This document shows positions 9,559-18,804 of a stretch of 64,000 nucleotides of DNA, piece by piece (the first letter of the stretch is position 1; the number at the start of each line of letters is the position of its first letter). Source of the DNA: Balneatrix alpica DSM 16621 (GTDB lineage Bacteria; Pseudomonadota; Gammaproteobacteria; Pseudomonadales; Balneatricaceae); NCBI RefSeq assembly GCF_000619885.1, contig NZ_JHUZ01000015.1:62001-126000 (forward strand), read 5' to 3'. Both the position numbers and the translations under genes were made by a program. The notes beneath the pieces are model-generated. The model saw nothing but the letters and a program-made list of their open reading frames with translations. It had not been told where the DNA came from and did no database searches.

Positions 9559-11652
9559 TTAAGCCGCCTGATAATCGTTGCGATCCTGCCCTGCCATCTT
9601 CAACAGTCCCGCCACATCGAGAATGAAAGAAACCTGCCCATTACCCAGGATAGTCGCACCTGACACCCCATTAACCTTGCGATAGTTCTCTTCCAAACTT
9701 TTGATGACTACTTGCTGTTGCGCCAGCAAGTCATCCACCACCAGGGCAACTTTGCTATTATCAACTTCCAAAATAACCAATAACTCTTGGCCTTCACCTT
9801 CCTCTTCTGAGGTAAGATTAAAAATCTCTGCCAGACGCAAAATTGGAATATACTCATCGCGCAGCTGCAATACTCGACACTGAGGGCTAACCAAATTGAT
9901 TTTGGCTTGCTCAGCCTGAATAGACTCCACAATACTAACCAAAGGAAGTATATAAGTTTGCCCGCACACTTTAATTAACTGGCCATCTAAAATAGCCAAG
10001 GTTAACGGCAGCCGAATAATAAACCGAGTCCCCTCGCCCACCTTTGAGCGGGTTTCAATAGTGCCATTCAACTCTTCAATATTACGGCGCACCACATCCA
10101 TACCTACGCCACGGCCAGATAGATCACTGACCTGATCCGCAGTGGAGAAACCTGGCATGAATAACAAGTCATATATTTGTTCATCACTCAACTGTTCGTT
10201 AGCTGCAACCAAACCATTTGCTATTGCCTTTTGCAGCACCTTTTCACCATTAATACCAGCACCGTCGTCACTAATCTCAATAACAATGCTGCCCCCTTGG
10301 TGATAGGCATGTAAGGTCAGCACACCCGTTGCTGCTTTCCCTCCGTTTTGCCGCACCTCTGGTGCCTCTAAACCATGATCTAGTGCATTACGAACTAAAT
10401 GTACTAAAGGGTCACCAATTTTCTCTAAAACCGTTTTATCCAGCTCGGTATGCTCACCCAATACTCGTAACTCAACCTGCTTCCCCAAAGATTGCGATAC
10501 ATCCCGAACTAAACGTGGAAAGCGATTAAACACCACACTAATTGGCAGCATGCGAATACGCATGACATTCTCTTGCAGCTCACGGGTATGTTGCGCCATT
10601 TGCGCCAGCCCTTCCTGCAACCGGCCTAAAGAGCTGCTATCCAAATGTTCACTCAGCTCTTCCAGCATCGACTGGGTAATGACCAATTCACCTACCATGT
10701 TAATCAGGCTATCAATCTTATCGATTCCCACCCGAATGGAGCTCACCTCTGCAGCTGCAGGTGCTTTAGTCATGGTAGGTGATTTACTGGGTTGCTGGTT
10801 GGAGGCTTGCTTTTCTTCCTGAGCATTTCCTGCCATGACAGCTTGCGGACTGCCAGCCATTACAGTTTCCGCTTCAGCAGCCCCCATCACATCTATCACG
10901 TCTGACTCAACCGATGTGAGAGGTGTCTCAACACCCAACGCCGTCACGCTCAGTTCACACTCATCTTCTACCCACTCAAACACTTCATTAATCGCCGCTA
11001 ACTGCAGGGATTCACCTTGTAATTGCAGTGTCCAGCTCAAATAGCAGGACTCTGGCTGCATCACATCCCAATCAGGCATGTCAGCGGTATGCGCCTGCAC
11101 TTGCAGCTCACCCATTGCCGCAAGCTCACGAAACATCCGCAAGGGTTCATTGCCACTACAGAGCATGCTCAAACTGGGCTTGAACTGAATCAAGTAGCCT
11201 GACTCAGACTGCTGTTCCTGAGCTTGAGGAGTAGCATCTGGGGAAACACTTGGAGAGGCCTCTTCACCTGCCAAGATTGCCTCAAAACGGCCCTGTAAAA
11301 CCTGACTACGGCTTGTGTCTACTTCCTGCCCTTGCTGCAGCACCTGCAGCATAGCCCGTAAGCAATCGACAGACTCCAAGAGTAAATTGATCTGACTAGT
11401 ATCGAGACGCCGCTCGCCATCCCGAACTTGATCAAGCAGAGTTTCTAAAACGTGGGTAAATTCAGTAATTGCCGTGAAGCCAAAAGTGCCACTACTGCCT
11501 TTAAGTGAGTGGGCAGCTCGAAAGATACTATTGATTAGTTCTGCATCAGGCTCCTCAGGCAGGAAGTCGAGCAAAGCGCTTTCCATCATATCCAGGCCTT
11601 CAAAGCTCTCTTCGAAGAACACTTGATAAAACTGGCTGAGGTCGATGCTCAT
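9559..11652 (-). CDS. cheA: Chemotaxis histidine kinase CheA
   Basis: A 697-residue class II kinase. The Hpt domain carries phosphoacceptor His48 in RAAHSLKGSSGTFGF. A variable linker follows, with a region that may be P2 (about 150-260). The dimerisation and HATPase domains show the N-box HLVRNALDHGLE and the G1/G2 motifs EISDDGAGIN and GRGVGMDVV. The C-terminal CheW-like domain (about 545-690) contains QTYILPLVSIVESI. CheA autophosphorylates under receptor control and passes phosphate to CheY and CheB. I placed the start at the ATG at 11652, five bases after the cheY stop; an in-frame start 11 codons earlier would lie inside cheY. Confidence 0.96.
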   Translation of the reverse strand: MSIDLSQFYQVFFEESFEGLDMMESALLDFLPEEPDAELINSIFRAAHSLKGSSGTFGFTAITEFTHVLETLLDQVRDGERRLDTSQINLLLESVDCLRAMLQVLQQGQEVDTSRSQVLQGRFEAILAGEEASPSVSPDATPQAQEQQSESGYLIQFKPSLSMLCSGNEPLRMFRELAAMGELQVQAHTADMPDWDVMQPESCYLSWTLQLQGESLQLAAINEVFEWVEDECELSVTALGVETPLTSVESDVIDVMGAAEAETVMAGSPQAVMAGNAQEEKQASNQQPSKSPTMTKAPAAAEVSSIRVGIDKIDSLINMVGELVITQSMLEELSEHLDSSSLGRLQEGLAQMAQHTRELQENVMRIRMLPISVVFNRFPRLVRDVSQSLGKQVELRVLGEHTELDKTVLEKIGDPLVHLVRNALDHGLEAPEVRQNGGKAATGVLTLHAYHQGGSIVIEISDDGAGINGEKVLQKAIANGLVAANEQLSDEQIYDLLFMPGFSTADQVSDLSGRGVGMDVVRRNIEELNGTIETRSKVGEGTRFIIRLPLTLAILDGQLIKVCGQTYILPLVSIVESIQAEQAKINLVSPQCRVLQLRDEYIPILRLAEIFNLTSEEEGEGQELLVILEVDNSKVALVVDDLLAQQQVVIKSLEENYRKVNGVSGATILGNGQVSFILDVAGLLKMAGQDRNDYQAA

Positions 11653-11656
11653 GGGC

Positions 11657-12019
11657 TTACCCCAAGACTTTTTTGATGGTGGCAAGCAACTTATCTGGAT
11701 TAAAGGGTTTGACTAACCACCCCGTCGCACCAGCTGCCTTGCCAGACATTTTTTTATCGTCGGTCGATTCAGTCGTCAGCACTAATATTGGTGTGAACTT
11801 ATAATTCGGGAGCGCGCGCAGCTCTTTAACTAAAGTAATGCCATCCATATTGGGCATATTGATATCCGTAAGCACTAAATCAAACTTTTGCGTTTTAGCC
11901 TTACTCAATGCATCCATGCCATCCACGGCATCGGTCACTTTATAGCCAGCACCTTTAAGGGTAAACGCCACCATCTGACGCATTGATGCGGAATCATCCA
12001 CTGCCAAAATGTTATACAT
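11657..12019 (-). CDS. cheY: CheY-like single-domain response regulator
   Basis: A 120-residue receiver domain with acidic pocket VDDSAS, phosphoacceptor Asp52 in LTDINMPNMDG, threonine in LTTES and lysine in LVKPFNP. It is encoded immediately before cheA, as in the Tar/CheY type of chemotaxis cluster. Two starts are possible. The ATG at 12031 overlaps the stop of the upstream STAS gene (TAATG) but lacks a ribosome site. The ATG at 12019 has GGAG 6 bases upstream and is chosen. Whether this or another CheY in the genome binds the flagellar switch cannot be judged here. Confidence 0.92.
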   Translation of the reverse strand: MYNILAVDDSASMRQMVAFTLKGAGYKVTDAVDGMDALSKAKTQKFDLVLTDINMPNMDGITLVKELRALPNYKFTPILVLTTESTDDKKMSGKAAGATGWLVKPFNPDKLLATIKKVLG

Positions 12020-12030
12020 ACCTGACTCCA

Positions 12031-12333
12031 TTAAGCGTCAACTTGCGCTGACTCAGCTAATCCTAGTTCCTGTTGTAAACCCAACATCATGGCTGAAGCG
12101 ATAAAGGCCTCGGAGCACCCGCTCCATAAAATACGCCCCCCCTGACGATTAAGGGCACGCTGACAATTTAACAAGAGCTGCAAGATCGCTGTATCCACTC
12201 GTTCCACCTGGCTCGCATCGACACGCACCTCCACCCCTGCTTCTAGCCAACTGCTTAAGAGCTCATGCAAGGCTTCAGCTTGCGCAATATTGGCGACTGT
12301 TTCCAGTTGTAGGCACTCTGTTGCTGCTGTCAC
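12031..12333 (-). CDS. STAS-domain protein upstream of cheY-cheA
   Basis: A small STAS protein (100 residues from the chosen GTG) with the pattern EVRVDASQVERVDTAILQLL around residues 40-60. The usual phosphorylatable serine of anti-sigma antagonists is replaced by Thr-Ala, as in the STAS proteins often found beside cheA in chemosensory operons, whose role is unsettled. I prefer GTG at 12333 (GGAG 8 bases upstream); a TTG at 12357 is possible but has only AAGG 12 bases away. It lies between fliJ and cheY and marks the junction of the flagellar export genes with the chemotaxis genes. Confidence 0.8.
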   Translation of the reverse strand: MTAATECLQLETVANIAQAEALHELLSSWLEAGVEVRVDASQVERVDTAILQLLLNCQRALNRQGGRILWSGCSEAFIASAMMLGLQQELGLAESAQVDA

Positions 12334-12393
12334 CGTTACTGCTCCAGTTTTTACCAAGTGATTGATTAACCTTAGAAGATGAGCGCTATCCTG

Positions 12394-12840
12394 TCATGCT
12401 GGAGCCCGCTGGTAAAAGCTGACTAATTCATCAAGCTGTTTTTGCTCTTGCCGACTTAACTGCAAATTTTCGTGTTGCTGCAAACGTTGCAACCACTTAC
12501 GCAAAGCATCGGTACGCGCTTGCGCTTTACGCCAGGCTTGAAGATAACGCTCCAACTCTTGCTGCTGTTTTTGCAATGTCTGTTGCTGCTGGCCTATGGC
12601 ATTTTCCAGCTTGGCAATAAACTGCTGCTGACCAAGCCAACTGCCTGCACTTATCCCTTGCTGCCCTCTGGTTTTCAATTGCACCCGATACTCCAGCTGA
12701 TAAGCATTAAGCTGTTCGACTTGCTGTTGGCCTTGCTGCAAACGCTCACGTGCCTGCCCTAGTAACTGGGCACATTTCTGCTGATCACGCTCCGCCAGCG
12801 TTAACACAATTTTCAATCGTTGCGAGCGGGCCACGGCCAT
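12394..12840 (-). CDS. fliJ: Flagellar export chaperone FliJ
   Basis: A 148-residue, almost wholly helical coiled-coil protein, very rich in Gln, Lys, Arg and Leu. FliJ is the stalk-like component of the flagellar export ATPase and sits in the FliI hexamer. Sequence alone is low in information, but the length, coiled coil and position directly after fliI fit. Its ATG overlaps the fliI stop by one base (TAATG), so the two are translationally coupled. Confidence 0.9.
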   Translation of the reverse strand: MAVARSQRLKIVLTLAERDQQKCAQLLGQARERLQQGQQQVEQLNAYQLEYRVQLKTRGQQGISAGSWLGQQQFIAKLENAIGQQQQTLQKQQQELERYLQAWRKAQARTDALRKWLQRLQQHENLQLSRQEQKQLDELVSFYQRAPA

Positions 12841-14186
12841 TAACTACCCCCTGCCTCCAAGCTCAATAATTGCTCCAACCATTGCTGTGCTTGACCCAAG
12901 GCAACAGGCTCATGCAAGCCCTGCTGTAAAAAAGCACGCATCACAGGCATCAACTGGATAGCCTTGTCGGTATCAGCATCACTACCCTTAACGTATGCCC
13001 CTACACTTAACAAGTCTTTAGTTTGCTGATAACGCGCATAAAGCTGCTTAAAGCGCTGAGCACGTTTTAAATATTCAGCTGTCACCACCTGTGGCATTGC
13101 ACGACTAATGGAGGCTTCAATATCAATGGCGGGATAATGGCCTTCTTCGGCCAGACTGCGCGACAAGACTACATGGCCATCTAGAATAGCCCGCGCTGCA
13201 TCAGCGATGGGATCTTGCTGGTCATCCCCTTCAGTCAGTACGGTATAAAACGCCGTAATTGAGCCACTGCCAGGCATACCATTTCCAGCACGCTCCACTA
13301 ACTTGGGAAGCTTGGCAAAAACAGAAGGGGGGTAGCCCTTACTGGCAGGCGGCTCTCCCACCGACAAAGCGATCTCCCGCTGTGCTTGCGCATAGCGGGT
13401 CAGGGAATCCATCAACAGGAGCACATTTAAACCCTGGGCACGATAGTACTCTGCAATGCGAGTAGTTAATTGGGCAGCACGCAAGCGCATCAAAGGAGAA
13501 TCGTCCGCTGGTGAGGCCACAACTACTGCACGCCGCAGCCCATCTTCCCCCAACACATCCTCAATAAACTCCTTTACCTCACGCCCCCGTTCACCAATCA
13601 AGCCAACCACTACAATATCGGCGGTGGTGAAACGGGTCATCATGCCAAGCAACACACTCTTGCCCACGCCACTGCCGGCAAACAATCCCAGGCGTTGCCC
13701 TCGCCCTACGGTTAACAATGCATTGATAGCACGAATACCGACATCCATTGGCTGCCGAATAGGTGCTCTTCCCAATGGATTGATTGCCTCTCCCTCAAGC
13801 TCTACATAGGCTTCAACACTTAATGGCCCCTGACCATCCAAGGGCTGGCCAATACCATTTAATACTCGCCCGAGTAAGTTCATGCCAACAGGTACGCGAC
13901 TGGAACTGCCTGTCGGGCGCACCCGTGCGCCTGGCATAAGCCCTTCAATCGTATTAAGAGGCATCAGAAACACACGTTCAGCGTGAAAGCCCACTACTTC
14001 AGCTTCCACCTCAACACCTGGGCGTACCTGCACCAGGCAAAATTCGCCTAAGGCTACCTTGCACCCCACAGCTTCTAACGTTAAGCCGACAACACGGGTA
14101 ACTTTTCCTGCTGAACGGGGTTGAGGACTGTTCCAGGGATACTGACAATGCTGCTGAAGGAGTTGCAGCCAGGCTTGCTGCTTCAT
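12840..14186 (-). CDS. fliI: Flagellar export ATPase FliI
   Basis: FliI is the ATPase that powers entry of flagellar proteins into the type III export gate. The 448-residue protein has Walker A GSGVGKS near residue 170, [15 protein letters not shown], and Walker B with [19 protein letters not shown], all signatures of the T3SS/F1-beta-like family. The C-terminal helical domain ends at LLSLEAGGS. Its ATG overlaps the fliH stop by four bases (ATGA). Length and motifs are normal, and no residue needed for catalysis is missing. Confidence 0.97.
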   Translation of the reverse strand: MKQQAWLQLLQQHCQYPWNSPQPRSAGKVTRVVGLTLEAVGCKVALGEFCLVQVRPGVEVEAEVVGFHAERVFLMPLNTIEGLMPGARVRPTGSSSRVPVGMNLLGRVLNGIGQPLDGQGPLSVEAYVELEGEAINPLGRAPIRQPMDVGIRAINALLTVGRGQRLGLFAGSGVGKSVLLGMMTRFTTADIVVVGLIGERGREVKEFIEDVLGEDGLRRAVVVASPADDSPLMRLRAAQLTTRIAEYYRAQGLNVLLLMDSLTRYAQAQREIALSVGEPPASKGYPPSVFAKLPKLVERAGNGMPGSGSITAFYTVLTEGDDQQDPIADAARAILDGHVVLSRSLAEEGHYPAIDIEASISRAMPQVVTAEYLKRAQRFKQLYARYQQTKDLLSVGAYVKGSDADTDKAIQLMPVMRAFLQQGLHEPVALGQAQQWLEQLLSLEAGGS

Positions 14187-15037
14187 GATGAGGGCTCTTG
14201 CCCCTCCTCTGCAGCAGAGGGGATGGACGTCTCTACGGAGTGCGCAGAATCATCATCGGGCAATTGCTGACTAAGCAATTGGTGTTGCTGGCGAAACTCC
14301 TGCAACACCTGTTCTAGACGAGTATCCAAACGTGCATCCACCTGGGTATAAGCGGACTGTAGGTAGAGGCCACCAGGGTGAAGCTGCTCATCTGTCTGCA
14401 ACTGCCAGTTCACTCCTGCCAGGTGCATCGCCTGCTGCAATGCCTCTTCATCCTCAGGATGCACTCTCACCTTGGCATCCACGGTTGGATCGGGTAGTTC
14501 TGCCAGTACACGCTCTAATAACTGCGGAATAATCTGCTTGGAGGCAACCAGCTCATGACCAAGAACCGCTACCACTAATTGCTCAACAAGATTACCCAAG
14601 CTAACCACTAATGCCTTGTCTTGAACGTCTATCGGCTTAGCAAACGCACTCACTAGCGCTTGTAGACGTTGCTCCTGCTGGGTAATTCGCTCAACTTCGG
14701 CTGCATAGGCCTGCTCATGGCCCTGCGCACGACCTTCTTGCAGACCTTTTTCTAAGCCTTCCGCGTGCCCACTCTGTAAACCTTCTTGGTAACCTTCATT
14801 CCACGCGTCCTGACGAATCTCTTCTAATTGTTCCAGCGTCAGAGGCTCAACATGGATTTCCTCTTCTTCCGGCTCAGGTTCAGGTTCGGGAGGAGCAGGC
14901 TTCCTCACTGCAAGGCCTGTTTCCGTTTCAGGCTCCTGCTCTTGCTCTGAATCCCCCACCTGAGGCAATTCCCAACGCTGGTAAGGCTGAGTGGCACCAG
15001 CCGGAATTCTACCTGTATGCAGATCGTTATCGCCCAT
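14183..15037 (-). CDS. fliH: Flagellar assembly protein FliH
   Basis: FliH regulates the FliI ATPase and tethers it to the C-ring. The 284-residue protein has a long acidic N-terminal region with an [12 protein letters not shown] run (about 50-65), then the glycine-repeat helix typical of Fli[20 protein letters not shown] (about 82-100). The C-terminal globular domain contains [11 protein letters not shown]. The Pro-Glu stretch is unusually long and could be a flexible spacer. It lies between fliG and fliI with a three-base gap and a four-base overlap. Confidence 0.94.
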   Translation of the reverse strand: MGDNDLHTGRIPAGATQPYQRWELPQVGDSEQEQEPETETGLAVRKPAPPEPEPEPEEEEIHVEPLTLEQLEEIRQDAWNEGYQEGLQSGHAEGLEKGLQEGRAQGHEQAYAAEVERITQQEQRLQALVSAFAKPIDVQDKALVVSLGNLVEQLVVAVLGHELVASKQIIPQLLERVLAELPDPTVDAKVRVHPEDEEALQQAMHLAGVNWQLQTDEQLHPGGLYLQSAYTQVDARLDTRLEQVLQEFRQQHQLLSQQLPDDDSAHSVETSIPSAAEEGQEPSS

Positions 15038-15040
15038 GGT

Positions 15041-16045
15041 TTAAACCATCTGCTCGCCGCCGCCACCGAGATTAATCTGACCTTCATCAGCCAGACGACG
15101 GGCCACACTCAAAATCTCTTTCTGAGCGGTTTCCACATCGCTGACCTTAACGGGGCCTCGTGCCTCCAGGTCATCTCGCATCATCTCAGCAGCGCGCTTG
15201 GACATATTCTTAAAGAACTTATCCTGCAAATTAGGATCAGCTCCTTTCAGCGCCACAATAAGAGTTTCTTGCTCAATTTCACGCAACAACATCTGAATGC
15301 TACGGTCATCAACGTCATTAAGGTTGTCAAACACAAACATCAGATCTGATATTTGTTCAGCCAAGTCCTCGTCCACCTCTTTCAAGGACTCCATCAATAC
15401 CCCTTCGATCGAACTATCGAGGAAGTTCATAATATTGGCTGCCACCTTGACCCCACCAATGTTGGTAGTCTGAGAGCCCGAGCTGCCCGAGAATTGGCGC
15501 TCAAGAATATCATTTAACTCCTGAAGTGCCGCTGGCTGGACGGTATCCAGCGCTGCGACCCGCAACACAATATCCAGCCGCACTTTTTCATCAAAATATG
15601 CCAACACCTCGGCAGCCTGATCGGAATCGAGGTAAGAGACCACAATAGCCTGAATCTGGGGGTGTTCGTAACGAATAACATCAGCAACCTGCCGCCCTTC
15701 CATCCACTTGAGGGTGTCTAAGCCCTTGGTATTGCCGCCGAGCAGGATACGATCAATCAAGCTTCCCGCCTTATCTTCGCCCAGCGCCTGGGTGAGCATC
15801 CGCCGGATATAGCTATCAGAACCAATACCCAAGCCAGTTTGGTTACCAACCTGGGATAAGAACTCAGCAATCACTGCCTCAACCTGATCCTGCTGCACAC
15901 TACGCAGTTGTGCCATCGCTGAGCCAATTTTCTGCACCTCTTTCGGCCCCATGTGCTTGAGAATTTCCGCCGCATCGGATTCGCCTAGCGTCATCAGCAA
16001 AATGGCGGTTTTTTCAATCTGGGTTAGCTTAGGTGCTTCACTCAT
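15041..16045 (-). CDS. fliG: Flagellar motor switch protein FliG
   Basis: FliG forms the upper C-ring and takes torque from the stator. The 334-residue protein shows KTAILLMTLGESDAAEIL at the start, FLDSSIEGVLMESLKEVD, ISDLMFVFDNLNDVDDRS and the C-terminal LKGADPNLQDKFFKNMSKR segment that carries the charged residues facing the stator. The start ATG overlaps the fliF stop by eight bases, in keeping with the close physical association of the two proteins. Confidence 0.97.
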   Translation of the reverse strand: MSEAPKLTQIEKTAILLMTLGESDAAEILKHMGPKEVQKIGSAMAQLRSVQQDQVEAVIAEFLSQVGNQTGLGIGSDSYIRRMLTQALGEDKAGSLIDRILLGGNTKGLDTLKWMEGRQVADVIRYEHPQIQAIVVSYLDSDQAAEVLAYFDEKVRLDIVLRVAALDTVQPAALQELNDILERQFSGSSGSQTTNIGGVKVAANIMNFLDSSIEGVLMESLKEVDEDLAEQISDLMFVFDNLNDVDDRSIQMLLREIEQETLIVALKGADPNLQDKFFKNMSKRAAEMMRDDLEARGPVKVSDVETAQKEILSVARRLADEGQINLGGGGEQMV

Positions 16046-17717
16046 CGCTGATCCACTTCTTAATAACTTGAGCTACCCGGCCAGGGTCATCGGCAATCAG
16101 GCCACGAATTGCATTCAACTGTTTTTCAAAACTCTCGTTCGGACCAGGCAGTAAACTTTCATCAACACTGGCTAAGGTCACAGCTTCATCAGACAATTCA
16201 TCATCCAACCCTTCCAACGCCTTTAACTCAGCCTCGGCGGCTTCGGCCTGGGATTTACCAACCGTGGTTAGATTCTTCAAGATCGGACGCAGTACGCCAA
16301 AGACCAGAATCAGGATAAAGAGCACAGCTCCACCCTGCTTAATCAGATCCCAGAACCATTGAGTTTCCCAAATAGGGATATCGATTTCCTCAAACAGGTT
16401 ATCTGCCTGCACAAAGGGAGAGTTAATCACATTAACACTATCGCCACGCTCCGCCGAATACCCCACTGCATCACGAACCAGAATATTCAGACGTTGCAAC
16501 TCGCTCTCAGTCCAAGGAGTACGCTTCGCCTCTCCTGATGCGGGGTCCACCGTCACCAGATCATCAACAACCACCGCAACAGATAGGCGCCGTACTCGCC
16601 CCACCTGATGTTTGGTATAGCTGATGGTACGATCCAGTTCATAGTTACGGGTAGCCTGCTTGCGGGTCGAGGTAGGCTGTCCGCCACCTAGTGCATTGGT
16701 TGTAGCGCCCCCCGCCACTTCAGGCACAGCGGTTTCGGCCGGTGGCTGATTGGAGAGTGCTCCTGGAATACCACCCGCCAATTGTGCCTGACGCTCTTCA
16801 TCCAGCACCTGTTCACTACGTAATGAGGGCAAATCCGGGTTATAAAGCTCGTCAGTTTGCTCAATCGCAGTAAAGTCGATATCCGCCGACACTTCCGCTT
16901 TAAAGCGCCCCATGCCGACTACAGGCTCAAGAATACCTGACACCCTTCGGGTCAACACTTGCTCCACTTTACGGGCATACTCAAACTGTTCAGCGGCTAA
17001 GGTGGTTTCCGAGTCAATCCGCTCCTCCGAGAGCAAGCGTCCTTTCTGATCCACCACGGTGACGTCTTTAGGGTCTAATCCAGCGATACTGGAAGCCACC
17101 AAATTGACAATGGAGGTAACCTGATCCCGCTCAAGAGTACGCCCTGGAAAAAGCTCAACAAAAATAGAAGCACGGGGTTTACGATTATCACGCAGGAACA
17201 CTGACTCCTTGGGAATAGCCAGATGTACCCTTGCCGCCTTCACCGCCACCAGACTGGAAATCGTGCGCGACAACTCCCCCTCTAAACCTCGGCGATAGCG
17301 CGTCGTTTCCATAAACTGGCTACTACCCAGAGGTTGGTCTTTATCGAGGATTTCAAAGCCAAGGGTTTTATCACCAATGAGCCCATCCCCAGCCAGTTTA
17401 ATCCGAGCTTGATGGATCTTGTCGGCAGGCACTAACAACGCGCCACTTGCCGTATCGATCTTGTATGGGATTTCGTTGACCTGGAGCACTTGCATGATCT
17501 GCTCCGAGTCGAGGTTATTGAGGCTGCCAAGCAACGGCCGATAGCTAGGCTCTTGTGACCACAGCACCACCGCAAAACCAATGGCGATACTGGCTGCCAA
17601 TCCCACCATCAAGCCGATCTGACGAATAATGCTCAGCTGGCCAAAACCTCCCATCAGGGCGCCAAGCATGCCGCCCTGGGGATTATCCTGCATATTTTCC
17701 AGTCCCGTTTTGGCCAT
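16038..17717 (-). CDS. fliF: Flagellar MS-ring protein FliF
   Basis: FliF builds the MS ring in the inner membrane. The 559-residue protein has one N-terminal membrane helix (about 30-52), the ring-building domains with PYKIDTASGALLVPADKIH, RARVHLAIPKES-like sequence and VVDQKGRLLS, a Gly/Ala-rich loop (about 320-345), and a second membrane helix near residues 445-465. The C-terminal cytoplasmic tail (about 500-559) binds FliG, whose gene overlaps it. Confidence 0.97.
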   Translation of the reverse strand: MAKTGLENMQDNPQGGMLGALMGGFGQLSIIRQIGLMVGLAASIAIGFAVVLWSQEPSYRPLLGSLNNLDSEQIMQVLQVNEIPYKIDTASGALLVPADKIHQARIKLAGDGLIGDKTLGFEILDKDQPLGSSQFMETTRYRRGLEGELSRTISSLVAVKAARVHLAIPKESVFLRDNRKPRASIFVELFPGRTLERDQVTSIVNLVASSIAGLDPKDVTVVDQKGRLLSEERIDSETTLAAEQFEYARKVEQVLTRRVSGILEPVVGMGRFKAEVSADIDFTAIEQTDELYNPDLPSLRSEQVLDEERQAQLAGGIPGALSNQPPAETAVPEVAGGATTNALGGGQPTSTRKQATRNYELDRTISYTKHQVGRVRRLSVAVVVDDLVTVDPASGEAKRTPWTESELQRLNILVRDAVGYSAERGDSVNVINSPFVQADNLFEEIDIPIWETQWFWDLIKQGGAVLFILILVFGVLRPILKNLTTVGKSQAEAAEAELKALEGLDDELSDEAVTLASVDESLLPGPNESFEKQLNAIRGLIADDPGRVAQVIKKWISDE

Positions 17718-17735
17718 CCACTACCTCTATATGCC

Positions 17736-18071
17736 TTAAACGGGCATATTCATGATTTCCTTGTAGGCTTCCAATAATTTATTACGCACCTGCGTCATTG
17801 CCTGAAAGGAAACACTGGCTTTTTGCAGCTCAATCATGACCTGAGGTAAATCCACATTCGGATCACCCATTTCATAGGCTTTCGACATTTGGCTGGCTTT
17901 AGTTTGCTGGCTATTCACCGACTCCATGGCCTGCTTGAGCATATCGCCAAAGGAAGGCAGCTCCTCACTCGCCTCCACTGGCGCGGCAGGTTTGGCCACA
18001 CTGGACTGAACCTGAGCCTGGAGACTACGCATCTGCGATAGTACGGATTGAATATCAGCCCGCTCAGTCAT
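17736..18071 (-). CDS. fliE: Flagellar hook-basal body complex protein FliE
   Basis: FliE joins the MS ring to the proximal rod. The 111-residue protein ends in the family motif: [16 protein letters not shown]-like sequence (here [20 protein letters not shown]), [23 protein letters not shown] chose the ATG at 18071, with AGGAGG 8 bases upstream; a GTG three codons earlier overlaps that site. It is the first gene of the flagellar operon. The 105-base gap to the upstream exonuclease gene must hold its promoter. A sigma-54 promoter would be usual for fliE, but I find no convincing one. Confidence 0.95.
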   Translation of the reverse strand: MTERADIQSVLSQMRSLQAQVQSSVAKPAAPVEASEELPSFGDMLKQAMESVNSQQTKASQMSKAYEMGDPNVDLPQVMIELQKASVSFQAMTQVRNKLLEAYKEIMNMPV

Positions 18072-18121
18072 GATGCTCACCTCCTCGAGTCAGCTGGATG
18101 GGTTAAGACGCATACCAGAAC

Positions 18122-18139
18122 GCCGGACTTATGCCCGGC
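18122..18139. other. Short inverted repeat between the exonuclease gene and fliE
   Basis: GCCGG and CCGGC separated by eight bases in the 105-base intergenic region. It could weakly terminate the upstream exonuclease transcript, but there is no T-run after it. The minus strand also reads GGCA-N8-GGC here, which loosely resembles a sigma-54 promoter with GG-N10-GC spacing but lacks the TT of the -12 element. Function is uncertain. Confidence 0.25.
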
Positions 18140-18176
18140 TCTACGCATCTTACTTAAATTGTTGAAAAAGAAAAAG

Positions 18177-18803
18177 TTAGATGCCTAAAGCCTCCCCCTT
18201 GGTCAGACGCACATACATCAGTGCCACGGTGATGGCATCCCCTAGCGCGGTGTGGCGTTCAAGGATTGGCAAGTCCAATTTTTTCGCAATGGTATCAAAG
18301 CGCAAATCAACACTACCGCCTAAATACCGCCACTTGATTATATTATGGTACACATCTGACAATTCGATAGCTTGGTTAGGCAAACCAAAGCCATAACGGG
18401 GCTTCAAAGCATTATCGAGCACACGCAAATCGAAGTGTACGTAATAGCCCAAAATAGGACGATTACCCACATATTCCAGCACCTGTTGCAAGGCTTCTTC
18501 TAACTCTACCCCATCCTCTAAATCCATTGAGCGAATACGGTGAATTTTCACTGACTCAGCCGGCATATACTTGGGGGGCTTTAGTTTGATATCCAGGCGG
18601 TCACTGAGCATGACCCTTTTACCACCTTTAATCTTTACCGCACCAATCGTCAGAATCTCAGCCCGTTTCGGGTCAAGGCTAGTGGTTTCGCAGTCCAAGG
18701 AGATGATTTCATCGCCTTCATAACGCTCAAACAGGTGGGCATAAGGCCCCTGACCATGCTCACGGCGCTCATTCCATACCCGTAACTTACGCGCTATTTG
18801 CAT
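18177..18803 (-). CDS. DnaQ-like 3'-5' exonuclease (DEDDh)
   Basis: A 208-residue DEDDh exonuclease of the PolC/DnaQ epsilon family. Exo I is SLDCETTSLDP (Asp, Glu), Exo II is YYVHFDLRVLD and Exo III is LERHTALGDA (His, Asp), so all five catalytic residues are present. Such proteins trim DNA or RNA 3' ends; this one is distinct from the polymerase III epsilon subunit because it lacks its C-terminal tail. It follows the CBS/DUF294 nucleotidyltransferase gene by one base. The same two-gene pair occurs next to the acetate symporter in many marine gammaproteobacteria, but the functional link is unknown. Confidence 0.88.
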   Translation of the reverse strand: MQIARKLRVWNERREHGQGPYAHLFERYEGDEIISLDCETTSLDPKRAEILTIGAVKIKGGKRVMLSDRLDIKLKPPKYMPAESVKIHRIRSMDLEDGVELEEALQQVLEYVGNRPILGYYVHFDLRVLDNALKPRYGFGLPNQAIELSDVYHNIIKWRYLGGSVDLRFDTIAKKLDLPILERHTALGDAITVALMYVRLTKGEALGI

Positions 18804-18804
18804 A

